Shown: piece after piece, positions 10,063 to 20,828 of the stretch | How the letters are laid out: each line of letters starts with the position of its first letter | Numbering within the stretch: position 1 is the first letter of the stretch | Source: Euphorbia lathyris | Lineage: Eukaryota > Streptophyta > Magnoliopsida > Malpighiales > Euphorbiaceae | NCBI RefSeq assembly: GCF_963576675.1 | Contig: NC_088914.1 | Span: forward strand, 84,442,441-84,506,440 | Direction of reading: 5' to 3' | Length of the DNA: 64,000 nt | Position numbers and translations under genes: made by a program | The notes under the pieces: generated by a model | What the model was told of the DNA's origin: nothing | The model's input: only the letters and a program-made list of their open reading frames with translations | Databases searched by the model: none

Positions 10063-10560
10063 ATGAATGTGTGCAAGATTATGCTTTTATGTAGAGACAC
10101 TGAAGATGTGTTAGTATGGGAGCATACTAAAGACAGCTGTTACACTTCTAAATCAGGTTATAGAGTAGTAGAAGCCTTAGTAAATGACAGTGAGGTGATT
10201 AATGGGTGGAAGCATTTATGGAAAACCGAATGGTCGCCCAAGATAAAACAGTTCATGTGGCATCTCTGTTCAGTGTGCCTGACAACACGGGAGGAGTTGA
10301 ATCGATGGCACACCATGGTTCCAATTGAATGTGTTTTGTGTGGAGCAGAGCTTGAAAGTCGCAACCATTTATTCGTTAATTGCGAATTTGCAGCAGGTTG
10401 TTGGGACACTGCGAATCTGATATGCCCAGTTGATGGTGAAGGCGAATTACTAAGGTGGATTCTAGAGATGTGTAGCTCCGCCCTTGATGTTGTGTTGGGA
10501 AAAATGGCGTGTGTCCTATACAACGTTTGGCAGCAGAAGAATCATCTCCTATGGAACTAA
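10063..10560 (+). pseudogene. LINE zinc-binding RT domain remnant
   Basis: 165-residue open stretch matching the zinc-binding region after RT in plant LINE ORF2: a YTSKSGYR motif, then WKTEWSPKIKQFMWHLC and the ligand pattern C-x2-C...H-x4-C (CVLCGAELESRNHLFVNC). Upstream, 9440-10060 carries matching coding remnants broken by stops. The next stretch (from 10594) is the RNase H domain. Non-functional because neither the RT core nor the endonuclease remains. Confidence 0.75.
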
Positions 10561-10593
10561 ATAAATAGGCCAGTGATTCACTGTTGGCGATAA

Positions 10594-11144
10594 GTGAGGG
10601 AACAATTTCTTGATTGGCAAAAAGCTCGCATCCCTAGTAGAACTACTGTTGTTCCGTCCTCAGCATGTTATAGGAGATGTCGAATGCCAATGGCGGGCTT
10701 CGTTAAATGCAATATTGATGGAGCCATTTTCCGCGAGGCAGACGCTTATGGATTCGGGGTCATTGTACGGGATGAGCAGGGAGAGCTCAAGCTCTGTTAC
10801 AGTAAATGTGAGCATCATTTGAAGGAAGTAAGGCTGGTCGAAGCTTTATCATTGCGGGACAACCTACTTTGTATGAAGGCATGCAACTTTAAGCGAGTAG
10901 AGTTCGAATCAGATGCCTAAAATACAGTGGATAATGTCAATTCAGCCAGTACAAACCTATCAGATTTTGGGACAGTCATCTAAGACTATCAAAAGATTTT
11001 GCAAGAAAACCCAAACTATTTAGTCTCGTGGATTCCTCGTTTAGCGAATGCAGCGGCTCATCAACTTGTTAGGCGTGCTCGTTCCAATGCTAACGATTTT
11101 TTCTGTGATTTTTTTCCATCTTGGCTTTCCGATGAAATCGCACG
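10594..11144 (+). pseudogene. LINE RNase H domain remnant
   Basis: Residues include FVKCNIDGAIF (first catalytic Asp), a GVIVRDEQGEL strand, LVEALSLRD (catalytic Glu) and VEFESDA (second Asp). A TAA stop at 10918-10920 follows. The remaining RNase H helix (SWIPRLANAAAHQLVRRA) continues to about 11085 after a frame change. This is the standard plant LINE C-terminal domain. Confidence 0.7.
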
Positions 11145-13056
11145 GATTGTTTGGATAAATATCTTGGGGTCCCACTTCTTCATACTCGAGTTTCCAAATC
11201 CACTTTTTCGGAAGTCATCGACAAGGTTAATGCTCGTTTTGGGGCTTGGAAGGCTAGTGCGCTCTCTCTGGCTAGAAGAATCACTCTGGGACAATATGTT
11301 ACCTCTACTATTGCCAACCATACTATGCAAACTAATCTTTTGCCCAAATCTGACCTTGAGAAGTTAGATAAGATTAACAGGAAATTCATTTGGGGTAGTA
11401 CTGATAGTAATCAGAAAATTCACTTGGTGAATTGGGAGGCTATGGTTTGTCCTAAAAAGTATGGCGGAGCGGGACTACGCAGTGCTGAAGACTCCTATAA
11501 AGTTTTGTTAATGAAATTATTATGGAGAATTTGGCGAGAGCCCAAGGCCCTTTGGGTTTGGGTTCTTGAAAGTAAATACCGTTTGGACAAAAATTTTGGT
11601 GGTATCAAAATTTTAAAGAAAAATTGCTCTCATTTGTGGCAAAGTCTTCATACGATTTTTGAGAGTTTTCTTGAGGGTTTGGTATGGGGCATCGGAAATG
11701 GCAAATCGGTGGACTTCTCGATGTTTCCATTAAGACTGTTCCACCTGATTGTCTTACCTGGAAAGTGTCAGATATGTTTGATGGTAAGGGAGGGTGGAAA
11801 TGGGATATTATCAAGCAGTACCTCGATGAGTCCATTCTCATGCGTTTGTGCAGCATTTGGGCTAGTATGGATTCGGATATTTGTGATATGCCCCGTTAGG
11901 GAAATGTGCCTAATGGTAATTTTTCATGCAGGATGGCTTACGAAACGATTCTCGCTGGAAAAGGTCTTGCTTCGCCTGAACCTATTTTCCCGAGAATCTG
12001 GAAGCTGAAAGTTCCACAAAGGATTCGCTCTTTCCTGTGGCTTTGTGTTCGTAATCGTATTCTCACGAATATGGAATGACATAGACTGCAGCTAACTTCT
12101 AATCCGGCCTGTTCGCGCTACAGAAACCCCGAGGAGTCAATTTGTCATGTCTTGCGGGATTGTCCGAATAGTTCTATGGTTTGGAAAGGTTTGATTCCGT
12201 CGAGTTGCTGGTCTCTTTTCTTTGGAATCCCTAGTTCCGATTGGATGGGCTTCTGTCTTACAGGTGATGACGCCAAGTTAGGGTGTCAGAATTGGTTATC
12301 CACATTTGCTATTACGGTTTTTAATCTTTGGAAATGGAAGAATATTGAATTGTTTAGTGAGGGATATGACATCCCAGGTGATAGAGTGAGGTTTATAAAA
12401 TTTATAATTGTTTCAAATCATCTGTGTTGGGATAGTTATGAGCTTGTTCGAAATTACCTTCATTTGGAAGAACGGGTTTTGTGTTGGGTCAAGCCGCTAG
12501 AGAATTTTGTAAAGTTAAATGTTGATGGCTCCCATAATAAAGCAACTGGCGGCATTACTTCAGGGGGGATTCTACGGGATTGTAATGGTTTGTGGATTGC
12601 AGGTTTCAGCCAATGTATTGGGGTTGGTTCCTCTTTTGAAGCTGAGCTTTGGGGGTTGCATACTGGTATCACTCTGGCTCTTATCGGTGCTGCATCGTGC
12701 TGGTGGTGGAGTCAGATTGTATTGAAGCTGTTAGAATTATGAATCAAGCTTGCCCGCTACACCACCCTTCACGGGCCCTTATTCGGGGAATTCAATCTCT
12801 CCTCCCTAGTTTTGATAAGATTTCCATATCTCATATTCATAGGGAACGGAACAGATGTGCTGACCTCCTGGCTGGCTTGGCTCACTCATTACCCCCCGGG
12901 ATTCTGAATTTTCCTTCTGCACCTGTTGTACTGAAGGATGTTCTCCGAGATGATTTCATGGGTGTCTCTCTTCCTAGAGACATTGGTATTTAGCTTGTTT
13001 TTCTCTTTGTTGATGTCTTGTCTTTTCTTTCCTCTTTTAACCAAAAAAAAAAAAAA
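11145..13056 (+). mobile_element. 5'-truncated LINE fragment with poly(A) tail
   Basis: Starts abruptly in the C-terminal RT region (KYLGVPLLHTRVSK), runs through the zinc-binding and RNase H domains and ends in an untranslated tail with A14 at 13043-13056. Its protein and ACCAAAA-type tail resemble LINE copies A-C, so it is an older relative. It abuts the first LINE relic. I see no clear target duplication. Confidence 0.8.
11151..12993 (+). pseudogene. LINE ORF2 C-terminal pseudogene
   Basis: Open pieces at 11151-12008, 12152-12742 and 12649-12993 are in different frames, joined by frameshifts near 11680, 12010-12150 and 12690. Recognisable parts: KYLGVPL and SLARRITLGQ (RT thumb region), NRKFIWGS, GGAGLRSAEDS, a zinc-binding remnant ending in LRDCPNSSMVWKG, and an RNase H domain with KLNVDGS, FEAELWG, VESDCIEA and RNRCADLLAG motifs. 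All four RNase H carboxylate positions can still be read. Truncated and frameshifted, so dead. Confidence 0.8.
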
Positions 13057-13447
13057 ACATCTATAAAGTTGAAATATCATATAAATAAAGACATAACTAA
13101 CAGGGGAAGATCTAGCCCAAAACTCATGGGGGCTTTGGTCCTTCGACTGTCGGCTCCATCCTTGAGCGACGGTGATTTTGGCGTCAGTAGCCCCCTCAAT
13201 TTTGGTTTATAGTATTATTTTAATATTTTAAATTGATTGAGTTGGGTTTTTTAGACGAAAGAAATTTGTTTCATTAATAAGAAAAATAGTACACTTCGAT
13301 ATAATATACTTAAAAATTTACAATTTAGAAGTTCATCAGAGAAACTTGAAATAAAATAAAGTAGAGTGACCAAAAGTAGAATTAGTGAAGAGGTAAAAGT
13401 AAAATAAACAAGTACAAGGATAAGGATGAAGTGAATTTAGTCCGACA
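13057..13447. other. Intergenic, no gene seen
   Basis: AT-rich apart from a GC-richer patch at 13100-13200. That patch begins CAGGGGAAGATCTAGCCC, like a worn hAT-type end, but no partner end is visible nearby. Confidence 0.5.
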
Positions 13448-13860
13448 AGTGTCATTTTATTTCTTCATTTCTATACCAAATTGATTGAGGTTTAAGGAAT
13501 GGATTGTTGTTTCAGAATGATTGACTGTTTACATTAATATAAGCATTTTAATTATTTTTTACCTTATTTAGTATGCTCCATCTGTACTCTCAACTTTCCA
13601 TTTTCTAACGATAAAAAGACCAATAGATACGCAAGAACATAAAATAATAATTAATAATTATGACCATTCGTTGGTCTTTCAATTGAAAAAACTCTGAAAT
13701 TTTTTTTTATACTTGCTTTTTTTATCCAAACACTTCTTTTTCCTTAATTAAGGAGGGTAAATAAATATTTTTCTTTACAAATAACCTTCATTAATTACAA
13801 TGTTATTATTAATTTGTAATTAATAATTGACATATAAAAGACTAAAAATTCTATTAAATT
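13448..13860 (+). repeat. Repeat R1, left part (interrupted by LINE copy A)
   Basis: Begins GTGTCATTTTATTTC. It is similar to R2 (18071-18400) in direct orientation and to R3 (19208-19625) in inverted orientation. Shared landmarks are CTCAACTTTCCATTTTCTA, AAAAAGACCAATAG and CTTAATTAAGGAGGGTAAAT. R1 resumes after the LINE at 18007-18060. Non-coding, class unknown. Confidence 0.75.
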
Positions 13861-16800
13861 TTTTTTTTTTTTGGTAAGAAGGGAAGAAAAAAAACAAACA
13901 AACAAAAACCTAACCCGGGATCAGTCTAGGAAGACTGACCCCAATCCTATCCTCAAGAAGAGAAGGTAACAGAAAAGAAGGAGGAACGGAAAGGGTAGAA
14001 ACACCTAACATCCCCCCATGCCCAGCAGCTGCCAAGCGATCCGCCACGCGGTTTTTCTCCCTATAAATATGGGAGAAGGTAAGAGAATCGAAGGCAGGAC
14101 GAAGCCTCAAGATGGCTTTAATGAGATTCTGACTCTTAAGACAAACAGCCTGTCTATCCGAAATCCTGTTGATAGCCTCCAAATTGTCAGACTCCACCGA
14201 AAGTCTTTTAACACCCATACGAATGGCGAGTTTAATGCCAGACAAGATCCCCCAGAGCTCTGCAGTAAAGGAGGAGCCCGTACCTAAGTTATGGGTAAAC
14301 CCAGCCAGCCAGGCGCCACCAGCATCCCGAAGAACTCCACCAGCAGCAATTCTGCCATTACTAAGGCAGGAGCCATCCGTATTCAACTTGACAACCCCTT
14401 CCCTGGGCTTCCTCCAACCAACTAACTGGACCTCTTTAACCGGGGAGGGGTGAACCAGGGGCTCTCCTTCAAAACTCTTTGTAATAACAGAGAGTTTTTT
14501 CGAGAAGTAAAACCGGAGGTCAGGAATAAAGACAGTCTTCTCAGCAAATAACTCTTCATTCCTCCATTTCCACATTTGGTGACAAATAATAGCGAAGAGA
14601 ATAGCCCCGTGCTCCATACTGGCCAACAAATTCCCATTAACGCCTTCAGAGAACCAGTCAATATCAGAGAACCCCATAAAGGAAGGAAGGATGTGGTGAG
14701 GAAGGACCCCTTCCCAAACCTTTCTACTATTCGGGCAATCCCTCAAAGCATGGCACAAGGTTTCCACATGGCCGCTACATCTGCTACAGGCACCAGATAC
14801 AGCCAAGTGCCTTCTGTGTCTATCTGCATTCGTGAGGAGCCTGTCTTTGACTCCCAGCCATAGGAAACTCCTAATGCGGTAGGGGACTTTGAGGGCCCAA
14901 ATGGACTTCCAAATTTCCAAAGGAGGATTAGCCCTATTAGGGGTAAAAGCTTCATAGGCCGATTTGCAAGAATAAGAACCATTATTAGTCAAGGCCCAGC
15001 AGTGTCTGTCCTTATCCTCCTCCTGATTACTAATCTTCACACCTCTAATATTAAGGAGGGTCTCCAGGCTAAGAAAGGAGTCGAACTTAGACCAGATCCA
15101 GTCTCCCTCCGAGTCCACCACATCAGCAATTCTCCAGGAGAGGAGATCATTCGGCGGAGGGGCGATGCACACCTCAATCAACGGTTTGTCACCAATCCAG
15201 GTGTCATACTAGAAACTAATGGATCTCCCATTACTCACCTCCAAGCCAATCCCCGTACAGAACTCAGCAAAAACAGCACTAAGCCCTTTCCAGAGGAAGG
15301 AACAGCTGACAACCCTCTCCTTCGGGCCACCAAAGATTCTATCTTTCCTATACTTGTCGCACAGAAGACGAACCCAAAGGGAGGAGGGGGATTGCCACAT
15401 TCTCCAAAGAAGCTTCATTAACAGGACTTTATTATTGTCCTTAGCTTGCCTTATACCAAGACCCCCCCTGCTCTTAGGCTGGCAGGCTTCCTTCCAAGGG
15501 ACCAGGTGAATCTTCCTCCCATCCCCAGACTCTCCCCACAGAAAACGCCGATTAATTTTATCAAGGTCGTTGAGGACCGGCTCAGGGAGCTTACAGGCTT
15601 GCATGATGTGATTTGGAGCAGCGCAGTTGATAGACTGGATTAAAGTAAGGCGACCTGCAAGTGAAAGAGAATTAGCTTTCCAGCTAGCACACAAACCGTT
15701 AGATTTGTCCAAAATGTCTTTAAAAGAGGCTTTGGACACCCTGTCACTATGAAGAGGGACCCCAAGGTATTTCCCAAACGATTGAGTCAGGGGAATGCCA
15801 GACATCTCACTCAGTCTTCTACACAAGCTATTATCCATATTCTTGGAACAAAGCATACGGGATTTATGGATGTTAATCTTCTGGCCAGAAGCCTCACAAA
15901 AGCAGTCGAGGATATCCATCACAGCCTTAATTTGTTCCTCATTACCCTCCACAAAAAGCATGACATCATCAGCAAAGAGTAAATGGGTAACAGGGGGGCA
16001 ATGTCTGTTGATGGAAACAGGGTGGAGAGTCCCTTTGCTCACCGCCTCTTGGATCAGGTGAGACAATCTTTCCATGGCAATAACAAAAAGGAAGGGGCTC
16101 ATAGGATCCCCTTGACGAATACCCCTGGATGGAGAGAACTCATCCGACATATCCCCATTGATCATAACCTGGAAAACAGGAGAGGAGATACACTTTCCAA
16201 TCAAATTCCTCCAGTTCTCCGGGATACCAGCTTTGGCTAAACTATCCAGAAGAAAGCTCCAGTTCAACCTATCATAGGCTTTCTCCAGATCCAGCTTGAG
16301 AGCCACGATCCCTTTCTTGCCTTTCTTAATCTTCATAGAATGGACAACCTCCTGGGCAATAACAACGTTATCCATCAATTGTCTTCCAGGAACAAAGCTC
16401 CCTTGATTTTGGCTGATAATATCCGGAAGGATCTTCCGGATTCTATTAGCCACAATCTTAGTAATAGCTTTATACAAGACATTACAAAGACTGATGGGTC
16501 TCATCTGGAGAAAGGAAGAAGGCTTGGCAACCTTAGGAATCAAGACAAGGAGGGTTTTATTAACCAAACTGATATCGTTCGAACCACCAAAGACACCTAA
16601 CACAAAGCTGTATATACCCTCTTTAACAGTGTCCCAGTGTTTATGATAGAAACTAGCGGGGATACCATCAATACCAGGAGCCTTAGTGGAACCGATGCTG
16701 GAGAAGGCCAGATCAATCTCTTTAAGCTCAATGGGATGGAAAGCATTATTAATAGCATCCTCCCCCAAACGAGGAAAGGAAATGCCAGAGTGGGCACTCT

Positions 16801-17989
16801 CTAGGTCCACAGCTTCCTCTCTGAACAGGTCCTTGTAGAAATCAAGGGCAAGGCGCCGAATGTCCTCCTCCTCAAAAATCCACTCACCACTGGCGTCTTT
16901 AATAGCCTCGATCCTATTTCGCTGTCTCCTAATGATCGTTGAGAGGTGGAAAAACCTGGTATTCCGGTCCCCGTCTTGAATCCAAGCCTTCCTAGATTTC
17001 TGGAACCACAGAAGCTCTTCATGTCTAAGCACAGCTTCCAACTCGTTCTGAAGAGCTCTTAGGTGACCATTCAGGCTATGATCAAAACGAACCTCCAAGC
17101 AACGCTGAACACCTTCCATTCTCCTCAAGAGTTTGTTCTTCCTCCTGATAATATGACCAAAAGTATTTTTATTCCAAACAGCCACATTCCTCCTGAATTC
17201 CTCAGTAGCGAGGAGAACATCAGAGTGGGGATGCCAATTGCTTTTAACGAAATCCTTAAACTCGGGGTGAGACTCCCAAGCCACCAGATACCTAAAAGGT
17301 CTATTACCTTTCAGCCGATTTCCTTTGACCAAATTAATGAGGATAGGGCAATGGTCTGAGTGACGGAAAGGGAGATTAAGTACCTTGACCTCAGAAAACC
17401 TATAAATCGCTGCAACATTAGCGTACACCTTATCCAACCTAACAAACACACTATTCCTTTTCCAGGTAAATTTGTGGCCAGTAGCACCTAGGTCCGAAAG
17501 CCCGCACATATCCATACTTTGCTTATGATTAAGACACCGGTTCACATAATGATTACCCCCTCCTCTCTGATCACTCAAGAGGGCAATGTCATTAAAATCC
17601 CCGGCAACCAACCACGCCTCCACCATGTTAGAGCTAAAAGAATGAAGGATCTCCCACAGCCTTCTTCGGTTAGTCGAAACAGGATCAACATAGACGAAGG
17701 TAATAAATAAGGGTTTATTACCCAGGTAACACACCTTACTATGGATGAATTGACTGTCCATAGTAACAATATCAATATTGACTTGACCTGGCTTCCAAAA
17801 GAGCCAAATCCCCCCTGCCCGGCCAGTAGCCTCCGACCTGACGCAATTCCAATTCTTAAACTTTCTAACCACCTCATCTGCTTTGGCTCCACTAACCTTG
17901 GTCTCAAGAAGGACAAAGCAGGAAGGGTTAAACTGTTTAATGAGATCATTGACATGAATGCGGGTAGCCTTGCTCGCCGCACCTCTAAC
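13861..17989 (-). mobile_element. LINE copy A, 5'-truncated, with 17-bp target duplication
   Basis: On the minus strand it runs from 17989 to an A-tail at 13861-13872. Flanking duplications AAAAATTCTATTAAATT are perfect at 13844-13860 and 17990-18006. It lacks ORF1 and the first seven or so codons of ORF2. It is near-identical to copy B (22853-28736), with only scattered substitutions, so it is young. It sits inside repeat R1. Confidence 0.95.
13910..17989 (-). pseudogene. LINE ORF2 of copy A (truncated, one nonsense codon)
   Basis: Endonuclease, reverse transcriptase, zinc-binding and RNase H domains as in copy B's ORF2, read from 17989. The frame begins inside the endonuclease's first strand (VRGAAS), so the N-terminal Asn is missing. 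The only internal stop is TAG near 15207-15209, where copy B has TGG (tryptophan in an FWYDTW motif). This splits the frame into an 887-residue part (17872-15209) and a 423-residue part (15181-13910). RT keeps its FADD motif. Apart from these two lesions it is intact, which fits recent insertion followed by a single G-to-A change. Confidence 0.92.
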
Positions 17990-18006
17990 AAAAATTCTAT
18001 TAAATT

Positions 18007-18060
18007 AACATATCAGCCTTTTGATCTTTTATTGTGACATCTCAAAATTAAATGCCTTAA
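18007..18060 (+). repeat. Repeat R1, right part
   Basis: Continues R1 after LINE copy A. The text AACATATCAGCC then TTTTGATCTTTTATTG matches the reverse complement of R3 just past its TTCTATTAAATT segment, showing that 13860 and 18007 were once adjacent, apart from the duplicated 17 bases. Confidence 0.7.
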
Positions 18061-18070
18061 TATTTTGACA

Positions 18071-18400
18071 GGTGTCATTTTATTTCTTCATTTTATATAC
18101 TTTATACCAAATTGATTTACGTTTAAAGAATGGATTATTGTTTCAGAATGGTTGACTTTTTATATTAATATATGCCTTTTAATTTTATTTTTTTTTACTT
18201 TTTATGCCCTTATTTATTATACTTCATCTATACTCTCAACTTTCTATTTTCTACCAATAAAAAGACCAATAGATGAGTAGGAAAAAGAAAAAACACTAAG
18301 AAGTTTTGCTACTTGCTTTTTTTTTAATCCGACCACTTTTTTTCTTAATTAAGGAGGGTAAATAAGTATTTTTCTTCATAAAACACCTTCATTAGTTACA
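18071..18400 (+). repeat. Repeat R2
   Basis: Second direct copy of the R family, from GTGTCATTTTATTTC to about TAGTTACAATTTTT. It lacks the terminal part shared by R1 and R3. Confidence 0.7.
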
Positions 18401-19207
18401 ATTTTTAATTTGTGTGTACATTCCTTAAACGTTAAATACTATGGAATGGAGTGAGTATATTATAGATGGAGTATAATTTTGCGATATAAGTAAAAACTAA
18501 TGAATTTCTATTGCAAATTGCTCCAACGGTAACCTACAATCCACAATCACAATCAAAATCCCTAAATACACAATTCAATTACAACGGTATTTTTCCATTG
18601 TTAGAACGACAACGTTTCAACGTTTTTTTCACATAACCAGATTACCATCAATCCACAGCGTTTTAATCACAACACACATCATCTGGGTTCGTCGTTTTTC
18701 TCTCCTTACTCATCCTCCATTTCTCTATCTTATGTTGGAAGATTGTAACCGCCATGTTGCGCACCCTTTTTTATCCGTACAACAAATTTTGTCTTTTGTG
18801 TTCTCTTAGCTGTAATGATTTTCCTATCTTTCTTATATATATTCTGTAATGGCATCTTCTTTCAATCGATGAGCATCCAAGAATTAATTTGGATTAAGTT
18901 TTTCCTCATTCCTCTCATTAAAAACTTTTTCTTATTCAAGAAAAAGGAAAGTGTCGATAGAGCCATTTGTAAGAAAAATGAAGAGGGAGCTGGTAAATTG
19001 CCAAAGGGAAGCAAAGTCTCAATTGATGTCAAGTTTATTTAGAAGGTCACTCGTGGGAACAACATGAAGTTTGGATTTTCTTTCGAATTTGAATATTTCA
19101 AATTCTAATATGTAGTTCATTAAAATAATATGTAAGACAATTATATGTTTTTAAATAAAATTTGGATTGAATAAATTTTTGTTTGATATTGTTGGCCCAT
19201 AAAATGT
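18401..19207. other. Intergenic, no gene seen
   Basis: AT-rich. A 75-codon frame at 18815-19042 is Phe/Lys/Ile-rich and shows no domain, so I do not call it a gene. Confidence 0.5.
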
Positions 19208-19625
19208 TAATAAGGCATTTAATTTTAGGTGGAACAATAAAAGATCAAAAGAGTGATACGTTAATTTAATAGAATTTTGAGTTTTTTATATGTCAATTAT
19301 TAATTACAAATTAACTAATGAAGATGTTTTGTAAAGAAAAATACTTATTTATCCTCCTTAATTAAGGAAAAAAAAAGTGGCCGAATTGAAAAAAAACAAG
19401 TAGCAGAACTTCTTAGTATTTTTTTATACTCATATATTGGTCTTTTTATTAGTAGAAAATGGAAAGTTGAGAGTACAGATGGAGTATAATAAATAAGGGC
19501 ATAAAAGGTAAAAAATAATTAAAAGGACTATATTAATGTAAAAAGTCAACCATTCTGAAACAACAATTCATTTTTTAAAGATCAATCATTTTGGTATAGA
19601 GGGAAATAAAATGACACTTGTCACT
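19208..19625 (-). repeat. Repeat R3, inverted copy with the empty LINE site
   Basis: Reverse complement of the R1/R2 family. It retains the uninterrupted sequence matching both sides of the LINE A insertion (ACTCAAAATTCTATTAAATT followed by AACGTATCACTC), and so represents the pre-insertion state. Confidence 0.75.
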
Positions 19626-19960
19626 GGATTGTTGTAAAAAACATTCTTAAGTATTTGAAATGGACTAAAGATATGTTCTGGATATATGGCGATGATAATT
19701 TGAAAGTTGGACACTTTCAGATACAACTCATCAACATAATACATGTTTATTCTAGATAGAGGTACGGTAAGCTGGAATAGTTCCAAGCATGGAATCGGAG
19801 TTGAGCCAACGACCAAATTAGAGTATATAGCAGCTTTGGTAGAGTTGAAAGGAAGTTTGGAATGAAAGTTCATTATTGAACTAGGCATCGTGCCTAACAT
19901 TGTTAATGGGATTAACAATGAAGTTGTTTCACAAGCTAAGAAAGGTCCAGTCCTCAAAAT
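19626..19960 (+). pseudogene. Ty1/copia RNase H remnant
   Basis: Conceptual translation of the plus strand gives, with stops and frame changes, the copia RNase H end region: VKNILKYLKWTKDMFWIYG, then NLKV, an RGTVSWKSS-like trace, TTKLEYIAAL and FIIELGIVPNI, ending near QAKKG. This order is characteristic of the C-terminus of copia pol. No LTR, integrase or RT is seen beside it, so it is an isolated fragment. Confidence 0.6.
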
Positions 19961-20828
19961 AATTTCTTCTAAGTTTTAATCCACTAAAGCACTCTTTCAC
20001 GAGTAGAGCACAAACCTTTATACAATAGACAAAACTTCTGTAAAGTACTTTCCGTTACACTCTCACTCAGCTATCTACCTCTCTTGCTATTTGCCTATAA
20101 CCGAAACAAATAATAGAGCTTCTGATTTTTATGAATAGAAAGATGAGTTCTAATATAAAACACAATGAAGATCTATATCTCTAATGGACAAACACAAATA
20201 TTGCAATAATTGTGTATTGCAGGTATTGCTCTAATTTCACTTGGAAGTTTTGATCTCTTTTGCAGCTTATGACTTCGTTAACTTCACAATGAGCAAGACA
20301 CTTGATATTTATAGTCGAGGCTTGGACAAAAGATCACTTTGAAATTCAAACTAGTTGTTTGGAGGGAAACAGCTCCTATCAACATCAGCTTTTGACTTTT
20401 GCTGTAGTCTAAAAGTTTTCCGTTGGAGAAGGATGAGCTCCTTTATCTTGAGTCATGCTTCTTCTGACTTCTGATAAAGTAGACATGCAGTCTGCTAACT
20501 TTCCATCTTTATGCAAAGAGACGTTAAGGGGACAAGACTTTAGTAGCTCGTACTTGTTTCCATAATAGGAAAAGGCGTGATGTGACAGGGTCAATGCCTG
20601 CTTGTCCGTCTCTTTTGCTTCTTGGTTTCTGGTTCGTTTGAACTTCTTCAATTTGGTTCTAAAATGAAGCCTTTGGGCCTTTATCTTCTATAAGGCCTTT
20701 TGTATTTTTCTTGATTTAATGCTTAAGTATAGAATCACTTAACAAACTTGTTGGGGATCTGATTTTCTTATTAATTTATTTTTGTTAGAATAAAAACCCT
20801 TGGAAATTGTGTTTCAACAATCTATAGT
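19961..20828. other. Intergenic, no gene seen
   Basis: No convincing frame or repeat boundary. It may include LTR or leader debris of the adjoining copia fragment, but I cannot show this. Confidence 0.4.

Larger units (their letters stand above)
9411..11144 (+). mobile_element. Degenerate LINE 3' part, cut by the Tat/Ogre-type insertion
   Basis: The first bases after the LTR boundary encode the C-terminal RT region of a plant L1-type LINE (an NSFWWGS-like motif near 9568-9590). A zinc-binding RT domain and an RNase H domain follow, with many stops and frame changes. The C-terminal tail (PSWLSDEI) ends near 11130, where a second LINE fragment starts. No tail or target duplication is visible, so this is an old relic. 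Confidence 0.75.

Noticed and set aside
13101..13118. hAT-like end CAGGGGAAGATCTAGCCC
   Set aside because: No partner end or 8-bp duplication found.
15002..15421. 139-codon plus-strand frame, repeated at 23989-24408
   Set aside because: Antisense shadow of LINE ORF2. It is conserved only because the LINE copies are.
18815..19042. 75-codon frame
   Set aside because: Composition-driven, with no domain, splice context or homologue recognised.
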